This document shows, piece by piece, positions 17,098-26,339 of a DNA stretch of 64,000 nt. The stretch is from positions 124,001 to 188,000 of the forward strand of contig NZ_FWFF01000020.1 in the NCBI RefSeq assembly GCF_900163715.1. Reading direction: 5' to 3'. Both the position numbers and the translations under genes were made by a program. The notes beneath the pieces are model-generated. The model was given only the letters and a program-made list of their open reading frames with translations. It ran no database searches and had not been told where the DNA came from. This DNA is from Brevibacterium yomogidense (GTDB lineage: Bacteria > Actinomycetota > Actinomycetes > Actinomycetales > Brevibacteriaceae). Every line of letters starts with the position of its first letter. The first letter of the stretch is position 1.

Positions 17098-17134
17098 TCA
17101 GGGGCCAGCGGCCGTCAGGTGTCAGCCGCACTCA
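17098..17134 (-). repeat. Cluster of TGA codons behind cysteine desulfurase
   Basis: On the minus strand the gene's own TGA (17134-17132) is followed by TGA at 17124, 17117 and 17100 (first base), spacings of 10, 7 and 17 nt. Together they close all three frames within 37 nt. Flank similarity is weak here compared with the other stop-repeat sites. Confidence 0.5.
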
Positions 17135-18346
17135 GATCTGTGCTGCGATCTCCTCGGCGAGCCGCGCCACGTCGGCCTCGGTCGTCCACCGACCCAGCGA
17201 CAGGCGCAGCGCACCCATCGCCCGCGTCGCGTCCGCTCCCATCGCGGTCAGCACCGGCGAGGGCGCATCCGTGCCCGCGTGGCAGGCAGACCCCGTGGAC
17301 GCAGATACACCCGGCGCTCCCGCCAGCACGTCGACACCGCGGGCTCCCGCGATGCTCACGTTGAGCGTCTGCGGCAGCCGCGCCTCCCGGGGACCGTTCA
17401 GATGCACCCGTCCCGGCAGCAGGTCGACGAGCCTGGACTCCAGCGCATCCCGCAGAGCCCGCATGCGCTCCCCCGAGCCCGCCTCGAGGTCGTCCGCCGC
17501 CAGCCGCGCCGCCTCACCGAACGCCACGATCCCGGCGACGTTCTCCGTCCCGCCTCGCAGTCCTGCCTCCTGCCCGCCGCCGGGCAGCAGCGCCGCGATC
17601 GATGTACCCGCGCGCACATACAGGGCACCCACGCCCTTGGGCGCGTAGAGCTTGTGGCCCACCACCGTCAGCAGGTCGACGCCCAGCGCGTCGACGTCGA
17701 CGGGCACCTTGCCGACACTCTGCGCGGCGTCCGTGTGGAACAGCACCCCTGCGTCCCGAGCGATCCGCGACAGTGCGGAGATCGGCTGGATCGCCCCGGT
17801 CTCGTTGTTCGCGTGCATGATCGACACGAGGACCGTGTCCGGTCGCAGAGCGCGGGCGAGCGACGCGGGGTCGACGAGTCCCTCCGAGTCGACCGGCAGG
17901 GCGGTGACCTCGACGCCGTCCTCAGCCAGGACCTCGGCGGCGGCCAGCACCGCAGGGTGCTCCGTCTCCTGGATCACCAGGTGGGGACGGGCCGCGCCGG
18001 CGCCGGAACCGGCAGCGTGGGTCGGGGCTCCCGCACCCGCCGCCGAGGCCGCCCGCGCCGCCCGCAGCACGCCTCGGATCGCGAGGTGGTCGGCTTCGGT
18101 GCCGCTGCCGGTGAAGATGATCTCGTGGTGCGAGGCCGCACCGATGAGCGAGGCGACCTGGGATCGGGCGCGCGCCACCGCCTCGGCGGGCGCTGTTCCG
18201 AACCCGTGGGAGCTGGAGGGGTTGCCGAAGTGCGCGGACAGGTACGGGCCCATCGCTGAGACGACGCGGGGGTCGACGGGCGTGGTGCCGTTGTAGTCGG
18301 CGTAGACGGGGTCAGACGCGGAGAGGGGAGACTGCGAGGCTGCCAT
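17132..18346 (-). CDS. Cysteine desulfurase (NifS/IscS-like)
   Basis: A 404-residue class V aminotransferase. PLP attachment is Lys232 in VVGHKLYAPKG, with HTDAAQSVGK and QETEHPAVL as cofactor and substrate contacts. The sulfur-carrying cysteine sits in STGSACHAGTD. The enzyme takes sulfur from L-cysteine for Fe-S clusters, thiolated tRNA or cofactors. An Ala/Gly-rich insert (about residues 97-120) is unusual. No scaffold (IscU/SufU) or tRNA thiolase gene sits beside it, so its sulfur acceptor is unclear. Confidence 0.9.
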   Translation of the reverse strand: MAASQSPLSASDPVYADYNGTTPVDPRVVSAMGPYLSAHFGNPSSSHGFGTAPAEAVARARSQVASLIGAASHHEIIFTGSGTEADHLAIRGVLRAARAASAAGAGAPTHAAGSGAGAARPHLVIQETEHPAVLAAAEVLAEDGVEVTALPVDSEGLVDPASLARALRPDTVLVSIMHANNETGAIQPISALSRIARDAGVLFHTDAAQSVGKVPVDVDALGVDLLTVVGHKLYAPKGVGALYVRAGTSIAALLPGGGQEAGLRGGTENVAGIVAFGEAARLAADDLEAGSGERMRALRDALESRLVDLLPGRVHLNGPREARLPQTLNVSIAGARGVDVLAGAPGVSASTGSACHAGTDAPSPVLTAMGADATRAMGALRLSLGRWTTEADVARLAEEIAAQI

Positions 18347-18372
18347 GCCTCCCAGTCTCCCCCGCTGAGTCA

Positions 18373-18436
18373 GTAGTCCACCGCCTCAGTCGTCCACCGA
18401 CTCGGTCGTCCGGTGACTCGGTCGTCCGGTGACGCT
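18373..18436 (-). repeat. Four 16-bp tandem repeats behind SDR gene
   Basis: On the minus strand, just after the SDR stop (18448-18446), four 16-bp units follow in order: GTCACCGGACGACCGA twice, GTCGGTGGACGACTGA, GGCGGTGGACTACTGA. The last two end in TGA; the first two end in CGA. The last unit resembles the end of the gene itself (GTACTGAGTC). Confidence 0.8.
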
Positions 18437-18445
18437 GGCTGCGAC

Positions 18446-19225
18446 TCAGTACATCGCGTGCTGGCCGCCGTCGATCGGGACGATCGTGCCGTTGATGAAG
18501 CCAGACTCCTCGGAGAGCAGGAACGCGACGAGTGCCGCGACCTCCTCCGGCCTGCCGAAGCGCTTCATGGGATTCACCGACACGAACTCCTTGCCGGCGG
18601 CCTCCCAGTCCTCACCGCCCAGCTGGCGCAGCGAGCCCTCGACCATCGCGGTCATGATGGCACCCGGAGCGATCGCGTTGATGCTGATGCCGTGCTCGCC
18701 GTACTCGCGGGCGGAGTTGCGAGTCAGGCCCACGACTCCGTGCTTCGACGCGGCGTAGCCGGACTGGTTGCCGACGCCGCGGATGCCACCCACCGACGCC
18801 GTGTTGACGATCGAACCGGAGCCCTGTGTCCGCATCTGCTTGAGGACGGCCGCCATGCCGGCGAAGACACCTGTGAGGTTGACGGCGAGCACCTTGGCGA
18901 ACTCATCGTCGCCGAACTCCTCGGTGAGGTTCTGCCGGCCCTCGATGCCCGCGTTGTTGAAGAAGCCGTCGATCGAGCCGAACGCGTTCACAGCGGTGTC
19001 CACGTACTTCTGGACGTCCTCGGACTTCGTGACGTTCGCCGTGACGAGCTCGACGCCGCCTGCGCCTGCGGTCTCGACCAGCTTCCCGGTCTCCTCGAGA
19101 CCTTCGGCGCTCATGTCCACCAGGACGAGATTCGCGTCCTCCTGCGCCAGGCGCAGTGCTGTCGCCTGCCCCAGCCCGGAGCCTGCGCCCGTGATGATGA
19201 CGGTCTTGCCAGAGAAACGTGCCAT
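18446..19225 (-). CDS. SDR-family oxidoreductase, classical
   Basis: A 259-residue short-chain dehydrogenase with all hallmarks: TGAGSGLGQA cofactor loop, NNAG (residues 90-93), catalytic Ser144 (NTASVGG), Tyr157 and Lys161 (SGYAASKHG). Val/Asp near VLVDMS (Asp37) suggests NAD(H) preference. The C-terminal FINGTIVPIDGGQHAMY is typical of 3-oxoacyl-ACP reductase or alcohol dehydrogenase relatives. The substrate is unknown. It stands alone, with about 180 nt to PlsC on the same strand. Confidence 0.92.
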   Translation of the reverse strand: MARFSGKTVIITGAGSGLGQATALRLAQEDANLVLVDMSAEGLEETGKLVETAGAGGVELVTANVTKSEDVQKYVDTAVNAFGSIDGFFNNAGIEGRQNLTEEFGDDEFAKVLAVNLTGVFAGMAAVLKQMRTQGSGSIVNTASVGGIRGVGNQSGYAASKHGVVGLTRNSAREYGEHGISINAIAPGAIMTAMVEGSLRQLGGEDWEAAGKEFVSVNPMKRFGRPEEVAALVAFLLSEESGFINGTIVPIDGGQHAMY

Positions 19226-19334
19226 GTGAGAACCACTCCTCGTCGTACGGACCGGGCCTCCGCCCGGCAGTCAGAAGGACGATCAGCCCCTCCATCTCGT
19301 ACAACCTTCAACTACAACGTTTCATTCCCGATTC

Positions 19335-19405
19335 TCAGGATTCGTCAGCGACGGCGCGCGTCAGCGGTTCGAGCTCGCGCGTCAGCGGCACGCACCCGCA
19401 CGTCA
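19335..19405 (-). repeat. Stop-codon repeats (CGCTGAC) behind PlsC gene
   Basis: Minus-strand TGA codons begin at 19405 (the true stop), 19384, 19363, 19347 and 19337, spacings of 21, 21, 16 and 10 nt. The first four share the flank CGCTGAC. The set places stops in all three frames within 71 nt. Confidence 0.7.
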
Positions 19406-20194
19406 GCGTCGGCGCTTGGCGTCCCGTTCCGCTTCGGCCTCTTCGACCAGAGCGCGGATCGCGGACATGATCTGCTCCGTGACCTCACGGCGTTGCGGCC
19501 CGGCGGGATGCGCGCGCGGCGGGGCGGGGATCGCCTTGCCGAACGTCATGGAGAACGTCTTGGGCTGGGGTGCGTTCGCGTCGACGGGCATGACGTCCTC
19601 CGTGCCGACGATGCCGACGGGCACGATCGTCGCACCCGTCCGGATCGCCAGCTCCGCAGCCCCGGTCTTCCCCTCGCCGATCGAGCCGTCACGGCTGCGC
19701 GTGCCCTCCGGGTAGATGCCGAACACGCCGCCCGCGCGCAGGATCTCCTCACCCGTCTCCAACGCCTTGACCGCCGCCGCAGCGGATCCGCGCTCCACCG
19801 GGAACGCCCCCACCGCGCTCATGAAGCCACCCACCATCTTGTTCACGGTGTTCCTGCGCTCGAAGTACTCGGCCTTCGCCATGAAGCTCACGCGCCGTGG
19901 CGACAGAGCGGACAGGTAGATCGAATCCGCGAAGGAGCGGTGGTTGCTCGCGATGATCACGGGCCCCGTCTTGGGGACGTTCGTGATGCCCGTGACCGTC
20001 GGCCGGTGCGCGGCTCGGATGGATCCGCGGAACATCGAGCGCATGGCCCTGTACTTGAACGAGAGCTGCTCGTCGCCGACACCCGCCGGAAGACCGCTGC
20101 TGCCGCCCTCGTCGGCCGCTCGCTCGATCTCCGATCCGGTCGCCTCGTGCTCGCCCGGGCGCTCCGCCGTACCGTCATCCATCTCGTGACTCAT
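19403..20194 (-). CDS. PlsC-type 1-acylglycerol-3-phosphate acyltransferase
   Basis: About 263 residues. The acyltransferase blocks are in order: NHRSFADS (H-x4-D catalytic motif), FMAKAEYF, GAFPVERGSAAAA, FGIYPEGTRSRDG and IVPVGIVGTE. It adds the second acyl chain to lysophosphatidic acid at the membrane, or a related lysolipid. The N-terminal 50 residues are acidic and low-complexity, before KYRAMRSMFR. Start ATG 20194 is a choice among several; a weak CAGGAC precedes it, and longer starts up to 20305 cannot be excluded. Confidence 0.88.
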   Translation of the reverse strand: MSHEMDDGTAERPGEHEATGSEIERAADEGGSSGLPAGVGDEQLSFKYRAMRSMFRGSIRAAHRPTVTGITNVPKTGPVIIASNHRSFADSIYLSALSPRRVSFMAKAEYFERRNTVNKMVGGFMSAVGAFPVERGSAAAAVKALETGEEILRAGGVFGIYPEGTRSRDGSIGEGKTGAAELAIRTGATIVPVGIVGTEDVMPVDANAPQPKTFSMTFGKAIPAPPRAHPAGPQRREVTEQIMSAIRALVEEAEAERDAKRRR

Positions 20195-20404
20195 GTCCTG
20201 ACTGCTGTCCTCCCGCACGGGCACAGCCCCTCGGGTGCCGCGACGCCGTCTTCCTGACTGAATGCTAGGAACATCGTAACCACCGGCCGCACGCGCGCCG
20301 CACAACAGCCTCGCCGAACCGCCTCGCCGAACCTCCTCGGCTCCGATCCGGTGAGAACGGTCACCTCGGCCCTTCTCGCCTGTCGCCCCGCCGGTGAGGA
20401 GGCC

Positions 20405-20410
20405 TAGAAT
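20405..20410 (+). promoter_or_regulatory. -10 element upstream of MFS gene
   Basis: TAGAAT is a near-consensus -10 hexamer 56 nt before the ATG at 20467. The 272 nt between PlsC and the MFS gene hold divergent promoters; no other motif stood out. Confidence 0.5.
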
Positions 20411-20466
20411 CGAGTCTTCGTGCGCGGAGCCGCAGCCCGGCGCACCGCCTGCCCGATTGGAATCCC

Positions 20467-21678
20467 ATGGCCCGCGGCCGTCCCCTCGGAGATCGCCCCT
20501 CCGCTCCCCGCTCCCCCAGCATGGCGCTCACCGCCCTGGCAACGGGCGGCTTCGCAGTCGGCACCACCGAGTTCGCGTCCATGACGCTGCTGCCCTGGAT
20601 CGCCGAGGACCTGGGCATCACGATCCCCCAGGCCGGAATGGCCGTCAGCGCATACGCGATCGGAGTGGTCGTGGGCGCCCCGCTGCTCACCGCACTCACG
20701 CCGCGGATGGACCGCAAGCTGCTGCTCATCCTCGCCGCCTCCGCCTTCACGCTCGGCAACCTGCTCACGATCCTCGCGGTGAATCTGCCGATGCTCCTGG
20801 GCGTCCGGTTCCTCACCGGACTGCCCCACGGCATCACCCTGGGCATCGCAGCGATCGTCGCGGCGGGCCTGGTGCCGCCCGAACGGTCCGGCACCGCGAT
20901 CTCGCGGACGATGCTGGGTCTCACGATCGCGAACATCGTGGGCGTCCCCGCGGCGACGGCGCTGGGAAGCGCTGCCGGCTGGAGAGCCGCCTACGTGGTC
21001 ATCGCAGTGATCGGCCTCGCGACGATCGTCGGACTGCTGACGTTCCTGCCGGCGGTCCCCGCACGGCCCACGTCGTCTGCGAGGGCGGAGCTGAAGACCA
21101 TGACCCGCCCTCAGGTCTGGCTGCCACTGCTCGCAGGAGCCGTCGGATTCGGCGGCTCGTTCGCGCTCTACACGTACATCACGCCGACCGTCACACAGGT
21201 GACGGGCATCCCGGGCGGACTCCTGCCGTGGGTCCTCGTCCTCTACGGCTGCGGCATGACGGCGGGCTCACTCGTCGCAGGACCGTGCCTGGACCGGTCC
21301 ATCGACAAGTCCGCACTGGCCGGCGTCGCGGGCATGGGCGTGATCCTCGCACTCTTCGCCCTGCTGGCCCACATCTGGTGGATCGCCCTGCCACTGCTGT
21401 TCCTCAACGGCATCGCGATGAGCCTCTTCACGAACGGCCTGCAGGCGCGCCTGCTGCGCGAGTCCCCCGAGGCCCCGAACATGTCAGCGGCGATGAACCA
21501 CGCCGCGTTCAACGCCGCGAACGCGCTGGGCGCCTATCTGGGCGGCGTGGTCGTCGCCGCCGGTCTGGGCTACCGGGCTCCTGCCGCAGTGGGCGTCCTC
21601 TGCTCGATCGCCGGCACCGCCGTCCTGCTCATCGCCTTCGGGATGGGCCGCCGGCGCCACCGCCAGCGCATCGCCTGA
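20467..21678 (+). CDS. MFS efflux transporter (DHA1/AraJ-like)
   Basis: A 403-residue permease with 12 predicted membrane segments and the DHA1 motifs FAVGTTEFASMTLLPWIAED (TM1), GAPLLTALTPRMDRK (loop 2-3) and RFLTGLPHG (TM4). Close families are AraJ/CmlA-type sugar or drug exporters. The substrate cannot be told. The gene ends with two in-frame TGA codons 9 nt apart (21676 and 21685). No partner gene is adjacent. Confidence 0.9.
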   Translation: MARGRPLGDRPSAPRSPSMALTALATGGFAVGTTEFASMTLLPWIAEDLGITIPQAGMAVSAYAIGVVVGAPLLTALTPRMDRKLLLILAASAFTLGNLLTILAVNLPMLLGVRFLTGLPHGITLGIAAIVAAGLVPPERSGTAISRTMLGLTIANIVGVPAATALGSAAGWRAAYVVIAVIGLATIVGLLTFLPAVPARPTSSARAELKTMTRPQVWLPLLAGAVGFGGSFALYTYITPTVTQVTGIPGGLLPWVLVLYGCGMTAGSLVAGPCLDRSIDKSALAGVAGMGVILALFALLAHIWWIALPLLFLNGIAMSLFTNGLQARLLRESPEAPNMSAAMNHAAFNAANALGAYLGGVVVAAGLGYRAPAAVGVLCSIAGTAVLLIAFGMGRRRHRQRIA

Positions 21679-21745
21679 CGCTGCTGACATCGCTGGCACC
21701 GATCCCGCAGAAGCGTCGGCCCGCGCCGCATCCATACCCATCACG

Positions 21746-21782
21746 TGACGAGTGACGTGAACCACAGGTATATTTCACCTGT
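21746..21782 (+). promoter_or_regulatory. Promoter and operator of amino-acid ABC operon
   Basis: -35 TGACGA (21746-21751), a 17-nt spacer, then -10 TATATT (21769-21774). ACAGGT (21764-21769) and ACCTGT (21777-21782) form a 6-bp inverted repeat straddling the -10 and the expected start of transcription, a position suited to a repressor. Confidence 0.6.
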
Positions 21783-21855
21783 ATGTCCGCGGACCGGGCA
21801 GGTCGGCCATCCCGCCTCCTCCACCCGCCGCACACTCGGTCCCAGGAGGCACCAC

Positions 21856-22689
21856 GTGAAGAAGATCCTGCCTGCCATCGCGGCGAGCGCCGCAGCGCTC
21901 CTCGCACTGTCCGGCTGCGGAGGGGATGATCCCGATGCGGCGGAGGAGGTCAACGGAGTCCAGCTGGTCAGCGCGGGGAAGCTGACGCTCTGCTCCGACA
22001 TCCCCTATGAGCCCTTCGAGTTCGTCCAGGACGGCGAGAACGTCGGCTTCGACATCGACCTCGCGCAGGCGACGGCTGACAGCATGGGCGTCGAACTCGA
22101 AGTCATCACGACCGCCTTCGAAGCGATCCAGTCCGGATCCGCGCTGGACACCGGCCAGTGCGACATCGCCCTGTCCGGCATGACGATCACGGAGGAGCGC
22201 CAGACGCAGATGGACTTCTCCAAGCCGTACCTCAAGGACAACCTCGCCCTCATGACGAAGAAGGACTCGGACGTCGAGAGCATCGAGGACATCCAGGGCG
22301 AGGAGGCCGGTGTCCAGCAGGCGACGACCGGCGAGGCGTACGCCACGGACAACGGCGTCACTCCCGTCCAGTTCGAAGACGCGGGCCTCATGACCCAGGG
22401 CATCCAGTCCGGACAGGTCGACGCGGTCATCGCGAACATCTCCACGATCTTCGCGGCCACGGAATCCGACGACACCCTCCACCTGGTCGAGGAGTTCGAC
22501 ACCGGCGAGGTCATCGGCGCCGCGGTCAAGCAGGACAACTCCGCGATGCTCGAGCAGTTCGAGACGACGGTGACGGAGCTGCGCGAGTCCGGGGAGTACG
22601 ACGACATCGTCGACCAGTGGTTCGGCGAGGTCGCGGACGCGGCTCGGCTGAGCGCTGAAGAGGCCGACGCGGGGTCCGCCTCCGAGTGA
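21856..22689 (+). CDS. Amino-acid ABC transporter, substrate-binding lipoprotein
   Basis: A 277-residue family 3 solute-binding protein. GTG 21856 has AGGAGG 6 nt upstream and gives a lipoprotein signal with lipobox LSGC (Cys21). The ligand domain reads LCSDIPYEPFEFV, GFDIDLAQA, CDIALSGMTITEERQ and DFSKPYL, typical of polar or basic amino-acid binders. It captures substrate outside the cell for the permease and ATPase encoded next. A strong hairpin follows it and may keep its mRNA more abundant than the rest of the operon. Confidence 0.93.
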   Translation: MKKILPAIAASAAALLALSGCGGDDPDAAEEVNGVQLVSAGKLTLCSDIPYEPFEFVQDGENVGFDIDLAQATADSMGVELEVITTAFEAIQSGSALDTGQCDIALSGMTITEERQTQMDFSKPYLKDNLALMTKKDSDVESIEDIQGEEAGVQQATTGEAYATDNGVTPVQFEDAGLMTQGIQSGQVDAVIANISTIFAATESDDTLHLVEEFDTGEVIGAAVKQDNSAMLEQFETTVTELRESGEYDDIVDQWFGEVADAARLSAEEADAGSASE

Positions 22690-22703
22690 CCCGTCCCGAG
22701 TGA
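22687..22703 (+). repeat. Duplicated stop context CCGAGTGAC
   Basis: The true stop TGA (22687) and a second TGA (22701) sit in the same context, CCGAGTGAC, 14 nt apart and in a different frame. It is a short instance of the stop-repeat pattern. Confidence 0.5.
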
Positions 22704-22711
22704 CGCATCCA

Positions 22712-22750
22712 GGGGGCCACCGGGTCGGCTACGATCACCCGTTGGCCCCC
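22712..22750 (+). terminator. Long hairpin between binding-protein and permease genes
   Basis: GGGGGCCA pairs with TGGCCCCC, and inside it CGGGT pairs with ACCCG, leaving an 11-nt loop. With no T-tract and downstream genes on the same strand, it is better read as a partial terminator or 3' stability element for the binding-protein mRNA than as the end of the operon. Confidence 0.7.
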
Positions 22751-22836
22751 GCACGATGCTGCGCCCCCCCTCACGCAGCGGGGCGCAGCCCGCACACCCG
22801 CCTCTGCACACCCACCTCTGATCGAGGAGAGCCCCC

Positions 22837-23631
22837 GTGGCAATGAGTCCGCGCAAGCGCGCACAAACGTCCAGGATCGTGCAGTACGCGATCCTCATCG
22901 TCGCTGCCGCTGCAGCCGCCTTCGTCACCGATTGGCAGACGGTCGGAGAGAAGTTCTTCAACCCGGAGATCGCACTCCAGCAGTTCCCCGGCGTCGTCAC
23001 GGTCGCCCTGAAGAACACGATCATCTACACCGCGCTGGGCTTCGTCCTCGCCCTAGCGCTGGGCCTCCTCCTGGCGCTCATGAAGATCTCCTCCGTGGGA
23101 CCGTACCGGTGGCTCGCGACGCTCTACATCGAGTTCTTCCGCGGCGTCCCCGCGCTGCTCGTCTTCATCGCCTTCGGCTATGCGGTCCCGTTCGCCTTCG
23201 GCATCCGGCTCGACACCTACACCACCGTCATGCTGTCGCTGGGCATGGTGGAGTCCGCCTACATCGCGGAGACCCTGCGAGCGGGTCTGCAGGCGGTCCC
23301 GAAGGGCCAGTACGAGGCCGCTCGTTCGCTGGGCATGAGCCACACTCGCGCGATGATCACCATCGTCATCCCGCAGGCGATCCGCATCATCCTGCCCCCG
23401 CTCACCAACGAGATCATCATGATGACGAAGGACTCCTCGCTCATCTACCTGCTGGGACTCACTGCCAGCCAATACGAGCTGGCGAAGTTCGGCCGCGAGG
23501 CGATCTCGTCGCCGAACGCGGGCCTCACCCCCCTCGTCATCGCGGGCGCCGCGTACCTCGTCATCACCGTGCCGCTGGGCATGCTGGCCCGCAGGTTCGA
23601 ATCGCGCACCGCCAAGCTGTCGAGAACGTAG
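22837..23631 (+). CDS. Amino-acid ABC transporter permease
   Basis: A 264-residue HisM/GlnP-type permease with about five membrane segments. The EAA loop for ATPase contact is AARSLGMSHTRAMITIVIPQ, and YIEFFRGVPALLVF is the usual family signature. GTG 22837 is chosen since GAGGAG lies 7 nt upstream; ATG 22843 would be 13 nt away. It forms the channel for the substrate delivered by the lipoprotein upstream. An unusual feature is the short periplasmic domain between TM1 and TM2 (about residues 25-55). Confidence 0.93.
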   Translation: MAMSPRKRAQTSRIVQYAILIVAAAAAAFVTDWQTVGEKFFNPEIALQQFPGVVTVALKNTIIYTALGFVLALALGLLLALMKISSVGPYRWLATLYIEFFRGVPALLVFIAFGYAVPFAFGIRLDTYTTVMLSLGMVESAYIAETLRAGLQAVPKGQYEAARSLGMSHTRAMITIVIPQAIRIILPPLTNEIIMMTKDSSLIYLLGLTASQYELAKFGREAISSPNAGLTPLVIAGAAYLVITVPLGMLARRFESRTAKLSRT

Positions 23632-23679
23632 GGCCGGGTCGATGAGCACCGCCGTCCCGAACCCGCACAAGGAGCGCCC

Positions 23680-24465
<786 letters not shown>

Positions 24466-24494
24466 GCCGCTCGCTGCCCTGCGCTCCCCCGCCC

Positions 24495-24542
24495 TGCAGT
24501 CCCCGTCCCGGCTCCTGTCCTGCGAGCGAGACGGGGACTGCA
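24495..24542 (+). terminator. Terminator of amino-acid ABC operon
   Basis: TGCAGTCCCCGTC and GACGGGGACTGCA form a perfect 13-bp stem around a 22-nt loop, 30 nt after the ATPase stop and before the next gene's promoter. No T-tract is present. Confidence 0.7.
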
Positions 24543-24561
24543 CCGCGTCCGGGCCGCGTGA

Positions 24562-24567
24562 TAGGAC
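24562..24567 (+). promoter_or_regulatory. -10 element, probable leaderless TPP-enzyme start
   Basis: TAGGAC ends 7 nt before ATG 24575; no ribosome binding site is present, fitting a leaderless mRNA. Confidence 0.45.
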
Positions 24568-24574
24568 TGTGGAC

Positions 24575-26296
24575 ATGAGCGACGCCACAGCCTCCGCCAC
24601 CGCCGCCGCCGCCGCCGCCGGAGCCACCATGTCCGCAGGTCATCTCATCGTCCGTCAGCTGGAGGCGGAGGGGGTCCAGCGGATCTACAACGTTCCGGGC
24701 GAATCGTTCCTCGACGTGCTCGACGGGCTCTACGACTCCCCCATCCACACGGTGGTGTGCCGCCAGGAGGGCGGAGTGGGCTACGCCGCACTCGCGGAGG
24801 CCCGCCTCACCAGCCGTCCCGGGATCGCCATGGTCACCCGCGGGCCGGGCGCCTCGAACGCGATGATCTCCGTCCACACGGCGTACCAGGATGCGACACC
24901 GCTCGTCCTCTTCGTCGGGCTCATCCCCACTGCGCAGCGCGGTCGGGAAGCCTTCCAGGAGTTCGACCTCGCGGGATGGTTCGGCTCCACCGCGAAGAAG
25001 GTGCTCATCCTCGATGACCCGGATTCCGCGGCACGGATCGTCGCCGACGCACTCCACACGGCCGCCTCCGGCCGCCCCGGTCCGGTCATCGTGGGGCTGC
25101 CGGAGGAGACGCTGCTCGAGCAGACGACCTCCCAGCCGGTCGCGCCCCGTCCACGGCCCGCCCCCGCCCCCACTCCCGAGGACGTCGCCGCCCTCGAATC
25201 GGCCGTCGCCTCCGCGCAGAAGCCGCTGCTCATCGTCGGCGGGCAGGGCTGGACGGACGGTGCGGCTTCTGAGATCACCGCCTGGGCCCGCAGCCGTGGG
25301 GTCGGCGTCGTCGCCGACTTCCGCGCGCACGACGCTGTGGATCACGACGAGCCGGTCTTCCTGGGACCGCTGGGATACTCCAGCTGGCCCGGCACACGGG
25401 ACGCACTCGAAGACGCGGACCTCCACGTGTTCATCGGCTGCGTGCGCGCCGACGTCATGACGGGCGGATACTCCTTCGGCGTGAGCCCGGACAGCACGCT
25501 GGTCGCGGGACCGGACCCGGACGCCCACGGGCACTTCGGGCCGCTGGACCGGCAGATCCTCACGACCCCGGAGGCCCTGTCCCGGGCACTGTCGTCCTCT
25601 GCCGCAGACAGCGGGTCGGCAGGGAACCCCGCCGGAGTCTCCGCGGGCGCCCGCGCAGCCGGCACCTCGGGCGCCGCCTGGTACGCGGACTACCGGGACC
25701 GGTACGTCCACTGGCGCACCAGTGTCGTCGGCGGCGAGCGCAGCGACGCGTTCATCGACCGCGATCGGGCCTACCGGGGTGCGGCGGACGTCCTCCCTCG
25801 CGACGTGATCCTCACGTACGGGGCGGGGAACTACTCCGCCTGGGCGCTGCGGTACTGGCCGCTGCACGGCCCAGGATCCGTCGCGGCACCGCGCAACGGG
25901 GCCATGGGCATGGGGACGCCCGCCGCCGTGGCGGCGGCGCTCACGTTCCCGGATCGCACCGTCGTGGCACTGGCCGGTGACGGCTGCTTCATGATGAACG
26001 GCCAGGAGTTCGCGACCGCCGTCCACGAACGCCTCAACATCACGGTCATCGTGGATGACAACTCCGTCTACGGGACGATCGTCGGACACCAGGTGCGGGA
26101 GTACCCCGGCCGCCCCTCCGGCACGACGATGACCAACCCGGACTTCGCCGCACTGGCCGATGCGTACGGCGGACGAGGATTCTCCGTGAAGCGGACGGAC
26201 GACTTCGTGCCGATGCTGAAGGAGGCGCTCGCGTACGACGGTCCGGCCCTCCTCCACATCCAGACGGATCCAGAGGTCCGGCTGCCCCGGGTCTGA
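24575..26296 (+). CDS. TPP-dependent enzyme (acetolactate synthase-like)
   Basis: A 573-residue three-domain thiamine-diphosphate enzyme. The Pyr domain carries the catalytic Glu in VVCRQEGGVGYAA, the PP domain carries GDGCFMMNGQEFATA through DDN (TPP and Mg binding), and AMGMGTPAAVAAA fits. Relatives include acetolactate synthase, benzoylformate decarboxylase and sulfopyruvate-type decarboxylases; the reaction is not clear and no ilvN lies nearby. The N-terminal 18 residues are mostly Ala/Thr/Ser, from a (GCC)n run, before MSAGHLIVRQL. A later start at ATG 24629 would remove them. An Ala/Gly-rich insert near 345-370 is also unusual. Confidence 0.85.
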   Translation: MSDATASATAAAAAAGATMSAGHLIVRQLEAEGVQRIYNVPGESFLDVLDGLYDSPIHTVVCRQEGGVGYAALAEARLTSRPGIAMVTRGPGASNAMISVHTAYQDATPLVLFVGLIPTAQRGREAFQEFDLAGWFGSTAKKVLILDDPDSAARIVADALHTAASGRPGPVIVGLPEETLLEQTTSQPVAPRPRPAPAPTPEDVAALESAVASAQKPLLIVGGQGWTDGAASEITAWARSRGVGVVADFRAHDAVDHDEPVFLGPLGYSSWPGTRDALEDADLHVFIGCVRADVMTGGYSFGVSPDSTLVAGPDPDAHGHFGPLDRQILTTPEALSRALSSSAADSGSAGNPAGVSAGARAAGTSGAAWYADYRDRYVHWRTSVVGGERSDAFIDRDRAYRGAADVLPRDVILTYGAGNYSAWALRYWPLHGPGSVAAPRNGAMGMGTPAAVAAALTFPDRTVVALAGDGCFMMNGQEFATAVHERLNITVIVDDNSVYGTIVGHQVREYPGRPSGTTMTNPDFAALADAYGGRGFSVKRTDDFVPMLKEALAYDGPALLHIQTDPEVRLPRV

Positions 26297-26339
26297 CACT
26301 CACCGTCACCGCTGCACGATCGTCGAACGGAGACCCCCG

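Noticed and set aside
18373..18436. 16-bp tandem repeats as a CRISPR array
   Set aside because: Units are directly adjacent without spacers and there are no cas genes.
18413..20257. A 614-codon open frame on the plus strand across SDR and PlsC
   Set aside because: It runs antisense over two clearly recognised genes and their intergenic repeats; no domain is seen.
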